Assembly (NCBI RefSeq): GCF_001715295.1
Contig: NZ_MDKB01000002.1
Coordinates: 2,126,967-2,190,966, forward strand
Source of the DNA: Streptomyces griseus
Lineage (GTDB): Bacteria > Actinomycetota > Actinomycetes > Streptomycetales > Streptomycetaceae
DNA: 64,000 nucleotides
Direction of reading: 5' to 3'
Shown: positions 1 to 8,448 of the stretch, piece after piece
How the letters are laid out: every line of letters starts with the position of its first letter
Position numbering within the stretch: position 1 is the stretch's first letter
Translations under genes and position numbers: made by a program
The notes under the pieces: generated by a model
The model's database searches: none
Seen by the model: the letters and a program-made list of their open reading frames with translations, nothing else
Told to the model about the DNA's origin: nothing

Positions 1-146
1 AGAAGTTCGTGCGCGCCGTGGTCGAGGAGGTCGGCATGGACGGCTTCAACCGGGTGTGGACCTCGCCCAACACCCTCCCCACGAAGGCGGAGATCGCGGC
101 TCCCGCGGACTGGGTGGCCCGTGTGCACCGCAGGACCGATTCGTGA
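1..146 (+). CDS. Zinc-dependent metalloprotease family protein, C-terminal end only
   Basis: Only the last 47 codons are inside the window (frame begins at base 3, TGA at 144-146). The visible tail contains EEVGMDGFNRVWTSPNTLPT followed by an alpha-helical end. This looks like the C-terminus of the DUF2342 zinc-dependent hydrolase family ('F420 biosynthesis associated') found in actinobacteria, and a gene of this family commonly precedes tilS in Streptomyces. The catalytic part lies off the left edge, so the call rests on the tail and the neighbourhood. Confidence 0.6.
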   Translation, partial: KFVRAVVEEVGMDGFNRVWTSPNTLPTKAEIAAPADWVARVHRRTDS

Positions 147-209
147 TCACGGGCTGAGCGACGGCAGAAGATTGCCCCTCCAATCACCCATCCGAGGGAG
201 CGTAGGGGC

Positions 210-269
210 ATGGGAAGGCGTGCAATGCTCGGTGAACAGCTTGGTTCTGTCACCATCGACGCACTCTGA
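210..269 (+). other. Possible 19-codon leader peptide upstream of tilS
   Basis: An ATG at 210 opens a 19-codon frame (MGRRAMLGEQLGSVTIDAL) ending with TGA at 267-269, 67 nt before the tilS start. A purine-rich stretch (GAGGGAGCGTAGGGG) precedes it. It may be an upstream ORF in the tilS transcript or chance; I recognise no function. Confidence 0.25.
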
Positions 270-336
270 GTGAGGAAACCCCCGGGTTCCGGCACTCCGA
301 GGCACCTCCCCACAACTTCACCGAAGGGCACCGGAC

Positions 337-1410
337 ATGGGTCCCCATCCTGCGGTCGCGGCGATACGCCTGGCGGTCCGCCGCGTACTCCACGACGTCG
401 TCACCGAATACAACCGACACCCCGGGCAGGCCGGCCGTGCCGAGCTTGCGGAAGCCGGGGCGGGCGGGCGGCGCGCGCCGCTCCCCGACCGCCCGGAGAC
501 CCCGCTGGTACTCGTGGCCTGCTCGGGAGGCGCCGACTCCATGGCGCTCGCCTCCGCCCTCGCCTTCGAGTCCCGCAAGCTTCCCGTCCGCGCCGGCGGC
601 ATCACCGTCGACCACAACCTCCAGCCCGGCTCCGGGCTCCGCGCCGACGAGGTCGTCACCCGCCTCGCCGCCATGCGGCTCGACCCGGTCGAGGCCGTCG
701 CCGTGCACGTCGGCCGCGAGGGAGGGCCCGAGGCTGCGGCCCGGGAGGCGCGGTACGCCGCGCTGGACGCCGCCGCCGACCGCCACGGCGCCGCCGCCGT
801 CCTCCTCGGCCACACCCGTGACGACCAGGCCGAGACCGTCCTGCTGGGACTCGCCCGCGGGTCCGGTATCCGCTCGCTCTCCGGCATGGCGGCCGCCTCC
901 GGGCCCGCCGGCCGCTACCGCCGTCCCTTCCTGCAACTCGACCGGCAGACCGCACGTAAGGCCTGCCTGGTCCAGTCGCTCCCCGTCTGGGACGACCCCC
1001 ACAACACCGATCCCGCCTACACCCGCTCCCGTCTGCGCCACGAGGGCCTGCCCGCCCTGGAGAAGGCCCTGGGCAAAGGGGTGGTGGAGGCCCTCGCCCG
1101 TACGGCACAGCTGTCCCGTGACGACGCCGACGCACTGGACACCTGGGCCGCCGAGGCGGCCCGTTCGGTGTTCGACGACGACGGGCGGCTCGAATGCGCC
1201 AAGCTCTCCGTCCTGCCGCCCGCGGTGCGTCGCCGGGTGCTGCGCCGCGCCGTCATGGACGCCGGATCCCCCGCCGGATCGCTCTTCGCCCGCCACATCG
1301 AGGAAGTCGACCGGCTCATCACCGGCTGGCGCGGCCAGGGCGCCATCAACCTGCCCGGCCGCGTCGAAGCGCTGCGGCAGGGTGGCAGACTGGTCATTCG
1401 GCAGAGCTGA
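337..1410 (+). CDS. tilS: tRNA(Ile)-lysidine synthase
   Basis: The 357-residue product should convert C34 of tRNA-Ile(CAU) to lysidine using ATP and lysine, so that AUA is read as isoleucine. The N-type ATP pyrophosphatase PP-loop SGGADS is at about residues 63-68, followed by family blocks ITVDHNLQPGS and GHTRDDQAETVLLGLARGSG. The protein is shorter than the E. coli enzyme, as in other actinobacteria, where the C-terminal domain is reduced. It reads in the same direction as hpt, with an 84-nt gap. ATG 337 was chosen because it leaves room for the N-terminal helix before the PP-loop. Confidence 0.95.
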   Translation: MGPHPAVAAIRLAVRRVLHDVVTEYNRHPGQAGRAELAEAGAGGRRAPLPDRPETPLVLVACSGGADSMALASALAFESRKLPVRAGGITVDHNLQPGSGLRADEVVTRLAAMRLDPVEAVAVHVGREGGPEAAAREARYAALDAAADRHGAAAVLLGHTRDDQAETVLLGLARGSGIRSLSGMAAASGPAGRYRRPFLQLDRQTARKACLVQSLPVWDDPHNTDPAYTRSRLRHEGLPALEKALGKGVVEALARTAQLSRDDADALDTWAAEAARSVFDDDGRLECAKLSVLPPAVRRRVLRRAVMDAGSPAGSLFARHIEEVDRLITGWRGQGAINLPGRVEALRQGGRLVIRQS

Positions 1411-1494
1411 AGCGCAAGCGGCTGAAGTGCAGGCGAAACGGCCGGCCCGTCCCGGGGAAGAGCCCGGGTCCGGCAGGCAGAGAAAGAGACGCGG

Positions 1495-2049
1495 GTGAAC
1501 GAGAAGGACATGGGCGCCGACCTCCAGTCGGTGCTCCTCACCAAGGAAGAGATCGACGCGAAGCTCGTCGAGCTGGCCGCGAAGATCGACGCGGAGTACG
1601 CGGGCAGGGATCTGCTCATCGTCGGCGTGCTCAAGGGCGCGGTGATGGTCATGGCGGACCTGGCGCGTGCGCTGTCCACCCCCGTCACCATGGACTGGAT
1701 GGCCGTCTCCTCGTACGGCGCGGGCACCCAGTCCTCCGGCGTCGTCCGGATCCTGAAGGACCTCGACACCGACATCAAGGGCCGGGACGTCCTGATCGTC
1801 GAGGACATCATCGACTCCGGCCTGACGCTGTCCTGGCTGCTGACCAACCTCGGCTCCCGGGAACCGGCGAGCCTGGAGGTCTGCACGCTGCTCCGCAAGC
1901 CCGACGCGGCGAAGGTCGCGATCGACGTGAAGTGGGTCGGCTTCGACATCCCCAACGAGTTCGTCGTCGGCTACGGGCTGGACTACGCGGAGAAGTACCG
2001 CAACCTCCCCTTCGTCGGCACGCTCGCCCCGCACGTCTACGGCGGCTGA
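1495..2049 (+). CDS. hpt: Hypoxanthine phosphoribosyltransferase
   Basis: The 184-residue cytosolic enzyme of purine salvage transfers phosphoribose from PRPP to hypoxanthine or guanine. The PRPP-binding motif VLIVEDIIDSGLTL (about 101-114) and the LKGAVMVMADL segment are diagnostic. It starts with GTG at 1495; an ATG at 1510 (MGADLQSV) is an alternative. It sits between tilS and ftsH, the arrangement also seen in Bacillus and many actinobacteria, and is probably co-transcribed with tilS. Confidence 0.95.
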   Translation: MNEKDMGADLQSVLLTKEEIDAKLVELAAKIDAEYAGRDLLIVGVLKGAVMVMADLARALSTPVTMDWMAVSSYGAGTQSSGVVRILKDLDTDIKGRDVLIVEDIIDSGLTLSWLLTNLGSREPASLEVCTLLRKPDAAKVAIDVKWVGFDIPNEFVVGYGLDYAEKYRNLPFVGTLAPHVYGG

Positions 2050-2254
2050 CCCCTGCCCGGCGGGACCCGCCGAACCGGGGCCGGCTCCGGGGAACCCTGA
2101 CCGTTCTCCCGGCGTTGAGCCTTCGGAGGCGGGTTCGACAGACGTCCCCTGCGGTCTCGGGTGACAATGCTGGGGTACCGTCCGAAGAACAGTCTTTTCT
2201 CACAGCAGCATTTACCTACGGGCAGGAGGGACGGGGCGACTTCGCTCCGTATGG

Positions 2255-4303
2255 ATGGACGTGAAGCGATACTTCCGTGGGCCGGTCATGTGGATCGTGC
2301 TGGCCGTCCTCGCCGTGGTCGTGTTGATGCAGGTCGTCGGCTCGTCGGGCGGCTACAAGACGGTGGACACCGGCAAGGTGATCCAGGCGATCAGCAACAA
2401 CCAGGTGGAGCAGGCCAAGCTGACCACCGGTGACGAACAGATTCTCAAGATCGAGCTGAAGGACAAGGAAAAGCTCAAGGGCGAGTCCGGCAGCAAGTTC
2501 CAGGCGAGCTACATCGGCAACCAGGGCGTCGAGCTGGCCGACACGCTGCAGAAGAAGTTCGAGAGCGGTGACATCGAGAAGGGTTACACCGTCTCGCCGT
2601 CGAAGCAGTCCCCGTTCGTCTCGATCCTCCTCTCCCTGCTGCCCTTCGTCCTGATCGTGGTCGTCTTCCTGTTTCTGATGAACCAGATGCAGGGCGGCGG
2701 CTCCAAGGTCATGCAGTTCGGCAAGTCCAAGGCGAAGCTGATCACCAAGGACACGCCGAAGACGACCTTCGCCGACGTGGCGGGGTCGGACGAGGCCGTC
2801 GAGGAACTCTACGAGATCAAGGAATTCCTCCAGGAGCCGGCGAAGTTCCAGGCAGTCGGCGCCAAGATCCCGAAGGGCGTCCTGCTCTACGGGCCCCCCG
2901 GCACGGGCAAGACGCTGCTCGCCCGCGCCGTCGCGGGCGAGGCGGGCGTGCCGTTCTACTCGATCTCCGGCTCCGACTTCGTCGAGATGTTCGTCGGTGT
3001 GGGAGCCTCCCGGGTCCGTGACCTCTTCGAGCAGGCCAAGGCGAACGCTCCGGCGATCGTCTTCGTCGACGAGATCGACGCCGTCGGCCGGCACCGCGGT
3101 GCGGGCATGGGCGGCGGTCACGACGAGCGCGAGCAGACGCTCAACCAGCTCCTCGTCGAGATGGACGGCTTCGACGTGAAGGGCGGCGTCATCCTGATCG
3201 CCGCCACCAACCGGCCGGACATCCTGGACCCGGCGCTGCTGCGCCCCGGACGCTTCGACCGGCAGATCGCCGTCGACCGGCCGGACATGCAGGGCCGCCT
3301 GGAGATCCTCAAGGTGCACCAGAAGGGGAAGCCCGTGGCCCCCGACGTCGACCTCAACGCGGTCGCCCGTCGTACGCCCGGCTTCACCGGTGCCGACCTG
3401 TCGAACGTGCTGAACGAAGCGGCGCTCCTCACGGCGCGCAGCAACAAGAAGCTGATCGACAACCACATGCTCGACGAGGCCATCGACCGCGTCGTGGCGG
3501 GTCCGCAGAAGCGGACCCGGATCATGTCCGAGAAGGAGAAGAAGATCACCGCGTACCACGAGGGCGGACACGCCCTGGTCGCGGCGGCTTCCCCCCAGTC
3601 GGACCCGGTCCACAAGATCACGATCCTCTCCCGCGGCCGTGCCCTCGGTTACACGATGGTGCTCCCGGAGGAGGACAAGTACTCCACGACGCGTAACGAG
3701 ATGCTCGACCAGCTCGCGTACATGCTGGGCGGGCGCGCGGCCGAGGAGCTGGTCTTCCACGACCCGACGACCGGTGCGGCGAACGACATCGAGAAGGCCA
3801 CCGCAACGGCCCGCGCGATGGTCACGCAGTACGGCATGACCGAGCGGCTCGGTGCGATCAAGTTCGGCGGCGACAACACCGAGCCCTTCGTGGGCCGGGA
3901 GATGGGCCACCAGCGCGACTACTCGGAAGAGGTCGCGGCGCTCGTCGACGAGGAGGTCAAGAAGCTCATCGAGACCGCGCACAACGACGCGTGGGAGATT
4001 CTCGTCGAGAACCGCGACATCCTCGACGCCCTGGTCCTGGAGCTCCTCGAGAAGGAGACGCTCGGCAAGGAGCAGATCGCCGAGATCTTCGCCCCGATCG
4101 TGAAGCGTCCGGCCCGTCCGGCGTGGACCGGTTCCGCACGGCGCACCCCGTCGACCCGTCCGCCGGTGCTCTCCCCGAAGGAGCTCGCCCTGACCAACGG
4201 CGCGAACACCGCCAACGGTTCGGGTACCTCTCCGGAGATCGCCCCGCCGGACATCACGTCGAAGGACCTCGGCAGCTCCCCGGAGGAACGTCCCGAAAGC
4301 TGA
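2255..4303 (+). CDS. ftsH: ATP-dependent zinc metalloprotease FtsH
   Basis: The 682-residue membrane AAA+ protease degrades misfolded or short-lived membrane and cytosolic proteins. Order: TM1 (about 10-28), a small extracytoplasmic domain, TM2 (about 121-142), AAA+ domain with Walker A GPPGTGKT (213-220), Walker B IVFVDEID, and second region of homology ending in LLRPGRFDR, then the zinc protease motif HEGGH (435-439; HEGGH in place of the common HEAGH). A Pro/Ser-rich tail follows. The gene has its own 200-nt upstream region after hpt; the AGGAGG-like sequence is about 26 nt upstream, unusually far. A strong hairpin terminator follows. Confidence 0.97.
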   Translation: MDVKRYFRGPVMWIVLAVLAVVVLMQVVGSSGGYKTVDTGKVIQAISNNQVEQAKLTTGDEQILKIELKDKEKLKGESGSKFQASYIGNQGVELADTLQKKFESGDIEKGYTVSPSKQSPFVSILLSLLPFVLIVVVFLFLMNQMQGGGSKVMQFGKSKAKLITKDTPKTTFADVAGSDEAVEELYEIKEFLQEPAKFQAVGAKIPKGVLLYGPPGTGKTLLARAVAGEAGVPFYSISGSDFVEMFVGVGASRVRDLFEQAKANAPAIVFVDEIDAVGRHRGAGMGGGHDEREQTLNQLLVEMDGFDVKGGVILIAATNRPDILDPALLRPGRFDRQIAVDRPDMQGRLEILKVHQKGKPVAPDVDLNAVARRTPGFTGADLSNVLNEAALLTARSNKKLIDNHMLDEAIDRVVAGPQKRTRIMSEKEKKITAYHEGGHALVAAASPQSDPVHKITILSRGRALGYTMVLPEEDKYSTTRNEMLDQLAYMLGGRAAEELVFHDPTTGAANDIEKATATARAMVTQYGMTERLGAIKFGGDNTEPFVGREMGHQRDYSEEVAALVDEEVKKLIETAHNDAWEILVENRDILDALVLELLEKETLGKEQIAEIFAPIVKRPARPAWTGSARRTPSTRPPVLSPKELALTNGANTANGSGTSPEIAPPDITSKDLGSSPEERPES

Positions 4304-4366
4304 GGTCCGTCCCGTCGCAGCAGGTGTGTCCCCCGTCACGGGTGCACCGCAGCTTCCGGAATGGAT

Positions 4367-4407
4367 GCCGCGCCCCCCAGGTTCTAGCCTGTGGGGGCGC
4401 GGCTTTT
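4367..4407 (+). terminator. Rho-independent terminator between ftsH and folE
   Basis: GCCGCGCCCCC (4367-4377) pairs perfectly with GGGGGCGCGGC (4393-4403), extended inside by AGG/CCT, and is followed by TTTT. It should separate most ftsH transcription from folE. Confidence 0.85.
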
Positions 4408-4491
4408 CCGTATGCCTGTGCCGGACCTGCCTTTTTCCGGGATTCCCCGGCCGGCCCCGCGCATGTGACAGCACAGAGGAACGAGGCACAG

Positions 4492-5097
4492 ATGACCGAC
4501 CCGGTAACGCTCGACGGGCAGACGTCCATCGGCGTGTTCGACCAGAAGCGGGCCGAGTCCGCCGTACGGGAGCTCCTCATCGCGGTCGGAGAGGACCCGG
4601 ACCGTGAGGGGCTGCGCGAGACCCCGGGCCGGGTGGCGCGTGCCTACAAGGAGATATTCGCGGGCCTCTACCAGGAGCCCGAGGACGTTCTGACGACCAC
4701 CTTCGACCTCGGTCACGACGAGATGGTCCTGGTGAAGGACATCGAGGTCTACAGCACGTGCGAGCACCATCTGGTGCCGTTCCGCGGGGTCGCGCACGTC
4801 GGGTACATCCCGGCCACCAGCGGAAAGATCACCGGGCTGTCGAAGCTGGCGCGGCTGGTCGACGTCTACGCCCGGCGTCCCCAGGTGCAGGAGCGGCTCA
4901 CCACGCAGATCGCCGAGTCGCTGATGGCGATCCTGGAGCCGCGCGGTGTCATCGTCGTCATCGAGTGCGAGCACATGTGCATGTCCATGCGGGGGATCCG
5001 CAAGCCCGGCGCCAAGACGCTGACGTCGGCCGTGCGCGGTCAGCTGCGCGATCCGGCCACCCGCGCGGAGGCGATGAGCCTCATCATGGCCCGCTGA
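4492..5097 (+). CDS. folE: GTP cyclohydrolase I
   Basis: The 201-residue enzyme makes 7,8-dihydroneopterin triphosphate from GTP, the first step of folate synthesis. Zinc ligands are visible as C90 and H93 in YSTCEHHLVPF and C163 in EHMCMSMRG; the GTP-site blocks GKITGLSKLARLV and RPQVQERLT are present. An AGAGGAACGAGG ribosome binding region precedes ATG 4492. folK, folB and folP lie just downstream on the opposite strand, so the pathway is split over two convergent units. Confidence 0.96.
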   Translation: MTDPVTLDGQTSIGVFDQKRAESAVRELLIAVGEDPDREGLRETPGRVARAYKEIFAGLYQEPEDVLTTTFDLGHDEMVLVKDIEVYSTCEHHLVPFRGVAHVGYIPATSGKITGLSKLARLVDVYARRPQVQERLTTQIAESLMAILEPRGVIVVIECEHMCMSMRGIRKPGAKTLTSAVRGQLRDPATRAEAMSLIMAR

Positions 5098-5184
5098 GTT
5101 CGTGGCCCGCCGGGCTCAGGGCCCGCTGAGCGGGCGGATCACCCGCAGGCCGCCGGAGGGGCCGTCGGCCGGCGGGGGTGGGTG

Positions 5185-5670
5185 TCAGGCCGCGGTGGCG
5201 GCGTTTCCGCGGTCGTTCTTGTCCTCCGGGAGCTTGCAGACGCGCTCGAGGAACATCGCGGCCGCGACGACCGCCGCACCGGCCAGCACCGCGCAGCCGG
5301 CGTAGATGGCCTGGTCACGCCGGGGTGGTACGTCGAGGTAGCTGAGCAGGAAGACGCCCGTGCCGCCGTACATCCCGGCGACCAGCGCCGCGACGAGCGC
5401 ACTGGCCTGGCCGAAGACCACCGCCCTGGCCGCCATCAGGGGCTCGATGCCCTTGGCTCCCGGGCGGCGCTCACGCTGGGCTCGGAGGCGGGACCGGATC
5501 GACAGCGCGGTGGCGAGCAGGACGACGGCGATCACCGCCAGTACGACGGGTGCGGCGAGCGGCACGCTCGGCAGGGTGCCCAGGGCGTCCCAGAGGCGGG
5601 ATCCGCCCCAGGACAGGACGCCGGCTCCGGCGAAGAGGCCGGCCAGCGGCCCGAGCCGTAGTTGCTTCAC
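5185..5670 (-). CDS. DUF3180 family membrane protein
   Basis: This 161-residue protein has four hydrophobic segments separated by short basic loops (for example RSRLRAQRERRPGAKG between TM2 and TM3) and a charged C-terminus (LPEDKNDRGN). Its composition and position directly after folK match the DUF3180 family, which is regularly linked to folate genes in actinobacteria; its function is unknown. It starts at GTG 5670, 58 nt downstream of the folK stop, and is probably the last gene of the folate unit. It converges with folE. Confidence 0.8.
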   Translation of the reverse strand: MKQLRLGPLAGLFAGAGVLSWGGSRLWDALGTLPSVPLAAPVVLAVIAVVLLATALSIRSRLRAQRERRPGAKGIEPLMAARAVVFGQASALVAALVAGMYGGTGVFLLSYLDVPPRRDQAIYAGCAVLAGAAVVAAAMFLERVCKLPEDKNDRGNAATAA

Positions 5671-5728
5671 CGAGAGTGCCGCCCTTCTCCGCCGCCCATG
5701 TCGTTCCGTTCGTCATCGAGCCTAACGA

Positions 5729-6337
5729 CTACTCGGGGAGGCGGAGTTCCAGGTCGGCCCGGGGAAGCACCCCGTCACGTCCGACGCTCTCCAGGAGTTC
5801 ACCGACGGGTCCGGATCCCGGCAGCTGGGCGTCGGGGTCCACGTCGTGCCAGGGGGCGAGGACGAAGGCCCGCTCGTGGGCGCGCGGGTGGGGCAGGGTG
5901 AGCAGCGGGTCGTCGGAGACCACGTCGGCGTACGCCACGATGTCGACGTCGATGGTGCGGGGCCCCCAGCGCTCCTCCCGGACCCGGTCGAAGGCCTCCT
6001 CGATGGCCTGGCCGCGTTCCAGGAGGGAGGAGGGAGGCAGCGTCGTCTTCACGACGACCACGGCGTTGAAGTACGACGGCTGGGAGCCGGGTTCCACGCC
6101 CCAGGGCTCCGTCTCGTAGACCGGGGAGACGGCTTTGACCCGCAGCCCGGGTGTGTCCTCCAGGGCGTCGACGGCGCCCTGGAGGGTCTCCAGCCGGTTG
6201 CCGAGGTTGGAGCCGAGGGAGATCACGGCCCGTTTGGGGTTGGACAGGGTGATGTCCGCCGCGTCCACCTGCTCGACCACGGCGGCGGGAACCGGCTGGA
6301 CGGTCGGATCGCTCTGACCCTCGGGGAATGCGGTCAT
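5729..6337 (-). CDS. folK: 2-amino-4-hydroxy-6-hydroxymethyldihydropteridine pyrophosphokinase
   Basis: The 202-residue enzyme pyrophosphorylates hydroxymethyl-dihydropterin with ATP. The signatures AVISLGSNLGNR near residue 35 and ERWGPRTIDVDIVAYAD (ATP/Mg site) are clear, and HPRAHERAFVLAPW completes the fold. The N-terminus has an extension of about 30 residues (TAFPEGQSDPTVQPV...). Start ATG 6337 overlaps the folB stop by 4 bases (ATGA), implying translational coupling. Confidence 0.95.
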   Translation of the reverse strand: MTAFPEGQSDPTVQPVPAAVVEQVDAADITLSNPKRAVISLGSNLGNRLETLQGAVDALEDTPGLRVKAVSPVYETEPWGVEPGSQPSYFNAVVVVKTTLPPSSLLERGQAIEEAFDRVREERWGPRTIDVDIVAYADVVSDDPLLTLPHPRAHERAFVLAPWHDVDPDAQLPGSGPVGELLESVGRDGVLPRADLELRLPE

Positions 6338-6693
6338 GCTCGGCTCCGGGTGATGGTGACGGTCACGTCGTCGAAGGGGACGGTGATGGGGGCGTCCGGC
6401 TTGTGCACCACGACCTCGACCTCCTCGACCCCCTGGTGCGTGAGGCACTGCTGCGCGATGCGTTCCGCGAGGGTCTCGATCAGGTCGACCGGTTCGCCCT
6501 CGACGACGTCGACGACCTCTTCCGCGACCACGCCGTAGTGCACGGTCTTCGTCAGGTCGTCGGCGGCTGCCGCGGGGCGGGTGTCCAGGCCGAGGACCAG
6601 GTCCACGATGAAGGTCTGGCCCTCCTCCCGCTCCCGGGGGAAGACACCGTGGTGCCCACGGGCCTTGAGGCCGCGCAGCGCGACACGATCCAC
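6334..6693 (-). CDS. folB: Dihydroneopterin aldolase
   Basis: The 119-residue enzyme cleaves dihydroneopterin to hydroxymethyl-dihydropterin. Family blocks are LKARGHHGVFPREREEGQ near the start, VHYGVVAEEVVDVVEGEPVDLIETLAERIA in the middle and VVVHKPDAPITVPFDDVTV near the end. The frame is open further upstream, but GTG 6693 is preferred: AGGAGT lies 7 nt before it and the protein then begins at the usual point (MDRVALRGL). It overlaps folK by 4 bases. Confidence 0.94.
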   Translation of the reverse strand: MDRVALRGLKARGHHGVFPREREEGQTFIVDLVLGLDTRPAAAADDLTKTVHYGVVAEEVVDVVEGEPVDLIETLAERIAQQCLTHQGVEEVEVVVHKPDAPITVPFDDVTVTITRSRA

Positions 6694-6919
6694 GCGAATC
6701 ACTCCTGCTGTCGTTGGTCGGGTCGGCACCCGCGCGCGTGCGGGCGGGAGGGTGCCGTCGTGCGAATCTACCCGCGAGCACCGACAGGGCTCACGCGTGG
6801 GGCTTCGGGTCCGGCCCGGCAGGGGGCCGGGAGCCGCGTATACCCCGTGTTCGGGCCGGTCAATCCCCGAGCGCCGGGGCTGTGCCCTCGCCGGGGTGAT
6901 CCGCCCGGTGCCCGCCCGC

Positions 6920-7402
6920 TCAGGACGGTGATCCCTCGTCCTCTTCCTCGCCGGTCTCCGCCAGTACGGGGGAGCCGTGGTGCGACCAGAGCTTCCAGCC
7001 GTCCGGTGTGCGCCGGAACACGTTCGTGGCCACGACGAGCTGGCCGACGAGCGGTCCCAGCGCGTCGCCGTCCTCCGCCGGGGCGCCGCTGAGGATGTTC
7101 TCCGTGCAGGTCACCAGCGCGGTGTCACCGGTCATCGCGACGCCGACGTCGGTCAGGAAGAACTGGATGTACTCCGTGTTGGCCATGATCAGCGCGTAGC
7201 TGCGGAGCACCTCACCGCGCCCGGTGAGCACCGGCCAGCCGGGGTGGACGCAGGAGACCGTGAGGTCCTCGCCCGGCAGCCAGAGGCCGGAGAGCGCGTC
7301 GAGGTCGCCTCGCTCCATCGCCTCGTAGAAGGCGGTGTTGGCCTGTTCGACGGCCCGGATGTCGGCCGCCGCGGCCTCGTGTTCGTCCCGGGGTGTGTTC
7401 AT
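6920..7402 (-). CDS. NTF2-like / SnoaL-like domain protein in the folate operon
   Basis: A 160-residue soluble protein with the cone-shaped NTF2-like fold pattern: helix (VEQANTAFYEAMERGDLDALSGLW), strands CVHPGWPVLTGRGEVLRSY and a C-terminal FRRTPDGWKLWSHHGSPV. Proteins with this ending (WKLWSHHGSP) recur beside folP in Streptomyces. Catalysis is unproven. ATG 7402 overlaps the folP stop (ATGA), so it is co-translated with dihydropteroate synthase, which makes a pterin-related role worth testing. It could equally be a housekeeping protein of unknown role. Confidence 0.8.
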   Translation of the reverse strand: MNTPRDEHEAAAADIRAVEQANTAFYEAMERGDLDALSGLWLPGEDLTVSCVHPGWPVLTGRGEVLRSYALIMANTEYIQFFLTDVGVAMTGDTALVTCTENILSGAPAEDGDALGPLVGQLVVATNVFRRTPDGWKLWSHHGSPVLAETGEEEDEGSPS

Positions 7403-8259
7403 GCGGCTCCCTCGACGGCGCGGGCGACCCGGACGGCGTCGGCCGTGGGCCGTACTGCGTGGACGCGTACGGCCCAGGCGCCCGCGTGTGCCGACAGGGC
7501 GGAGACGGCCGCCGTGGCGGCGTCGCGTTCGCGTGCGGGGGGCGGGGCCGTGCCCTCACCGGCCAGGACGTGGCCGAGGAACCTCTTGCGGGAGGCGGCC
7601 ACGAGCAGGGGCCGGCCCAGGTCGCGGAGCCGGGGGAGGTGGGCGATGAGCGCCAGGTCCTGGGCGGCGTTCTTGGCGAAGCCGAGCCCCGGGTCGATCA
7701 CCAGCTTCTCCGGGGCGACCCCGCCGTCGATCACGGCGTCCATGCGGGCACGCAGCTCGCCGACCACATCGGCGACGACGTCGTCGTAGACCGCGCGGCT
7801 GTTCATCGACTCGCTGAAACCGCGCCAGTGCATCACGACGAACGGCACGCCGGAGGCAGCGACGACCCGGACCATGTCAGGGTCGGCGAGACCGCCGCTC
7901 ACGTCGTTGACGAGGGCCGCACCTGCGGCGACGGCCTGCTCGGCCACGCGGGCCCGCATGGTGTCCACGGAGAGGGTGACGCCCTCGGAGGCGAGCCCCC
8001 GTACGACGGGGATCACCCGGCGCAGCTCCTCCGCCTCGTCCACCCGGCTGGCACCGGGGCGGGTGGACTCACCGCCCACGTCGACGAGGTCGGCCCCCTC
8101 GGCCACGAGCCCGAGACCGTGCTTGATCGCCGCCGTGGTGTCGAACCAGTGGCCGCCGTCGGAGAAGGAGTCGGGGGTCACGTTCACGACGCCCATGACC
8201 GCGCAGCGGTCCCACTCCGGCAGGCCCCGCACTGTGCCCCGTCCTCGCAACGTACTCAT
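7399..8259 (-). CDS. folP: Dihydropteroate synthase
   Basis: The 286-residue TIM-barrel enzyme joins hydroxymethyl-dihydropterin pyrophosphate to p-aminobenzoate and is the sulfonamide target. Motifs: VMGVVNVTPDSFSDGG, DLVDVGGESTRPGA, and DPGLGFAKN. The frame continues upstream, but ATG 8259 fits the family and stands 7 nt after a canonical TAGGCT -10 box, suggesting a leaderless transcript. It heads the folP-NTF2-folB-folK-DUF3180 series. Confidence 0.95.
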   Translation of the reverse strand: MSTLRGRGTVRGLPEWDRCAVMGVVNVTPDSFSDGGHWFDTTAAIKHGLGLVAEGADLVDVGGESTRPGASRVDEAEELRRVIPVVRGLASEGVTLSVDTMRARVAEQAVAAGAALVNDVSGGLADPDMVRVVAASGVPFVVMHWRGFSESMNSRAVYDDVVADVVGELRARMDAVIDGGVAPEKLVIDPGLGFAKNAAQDLALIAHLPRLRDLGRPLLVAASRKRFLGHVLAGEGTAPPPARERDAATAAVSALSAHAGAWAVRVHAVRPTADAVRVARAVEGAA

Positions 8260-8266
8260 GAGACCC

Positions 8267-8272
8267 AGCCTA
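8267..8272 (-). promoter_or_regulatory. folP: Putative -10 box of folP (leaderless)
   Basis: TAGGCT on the minus strand, 7 nt before the ATG. It abuts the palindromic repeat that begins at 8274. Confidence 0.55.
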
Positions 8273-8273
8273 G

Positions 8274-8445
8274 GGCGTGTTTCGAAAGTGGCGTCGTCTG
8301 CCCGGAGGGCAGGCCCGGCGGCGTCCGGTGCGTGCGATCGCAAGGCGGAGGGTCGCCTCGATACCGGTGTATCGGGGCGATCCCGACAACGCGGTGAGTG
8401 TGCGTGCCAGGCGTCGCCCGGCAGACGGGACTTTCGAAACGCGCC
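8274..8445. repeat. MITE-like palindromic element
   Basis: This 172-bp non-coding unit is bounded by near-perfect terminal inverted repeats: GGCGTGTTTCGAAAGT (8274-8289) and ACTTTCGAAACGCGCC (8430-8445), 15 of 16 bases matching. Inside, CGTCTGCC-type arms continue the symmetry and a central palindrome (TCGCCTCGATACCG / GTGTATCGGGGCGA, 8353-8380) closes it, so the whole element can fold into one long hairpin. Similar sequences recur near gene ends in Streptomyces genomes as I remember them; it encodes no transposase. Confidence 0.75.
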
Positions 8446-8448
8446 GGA

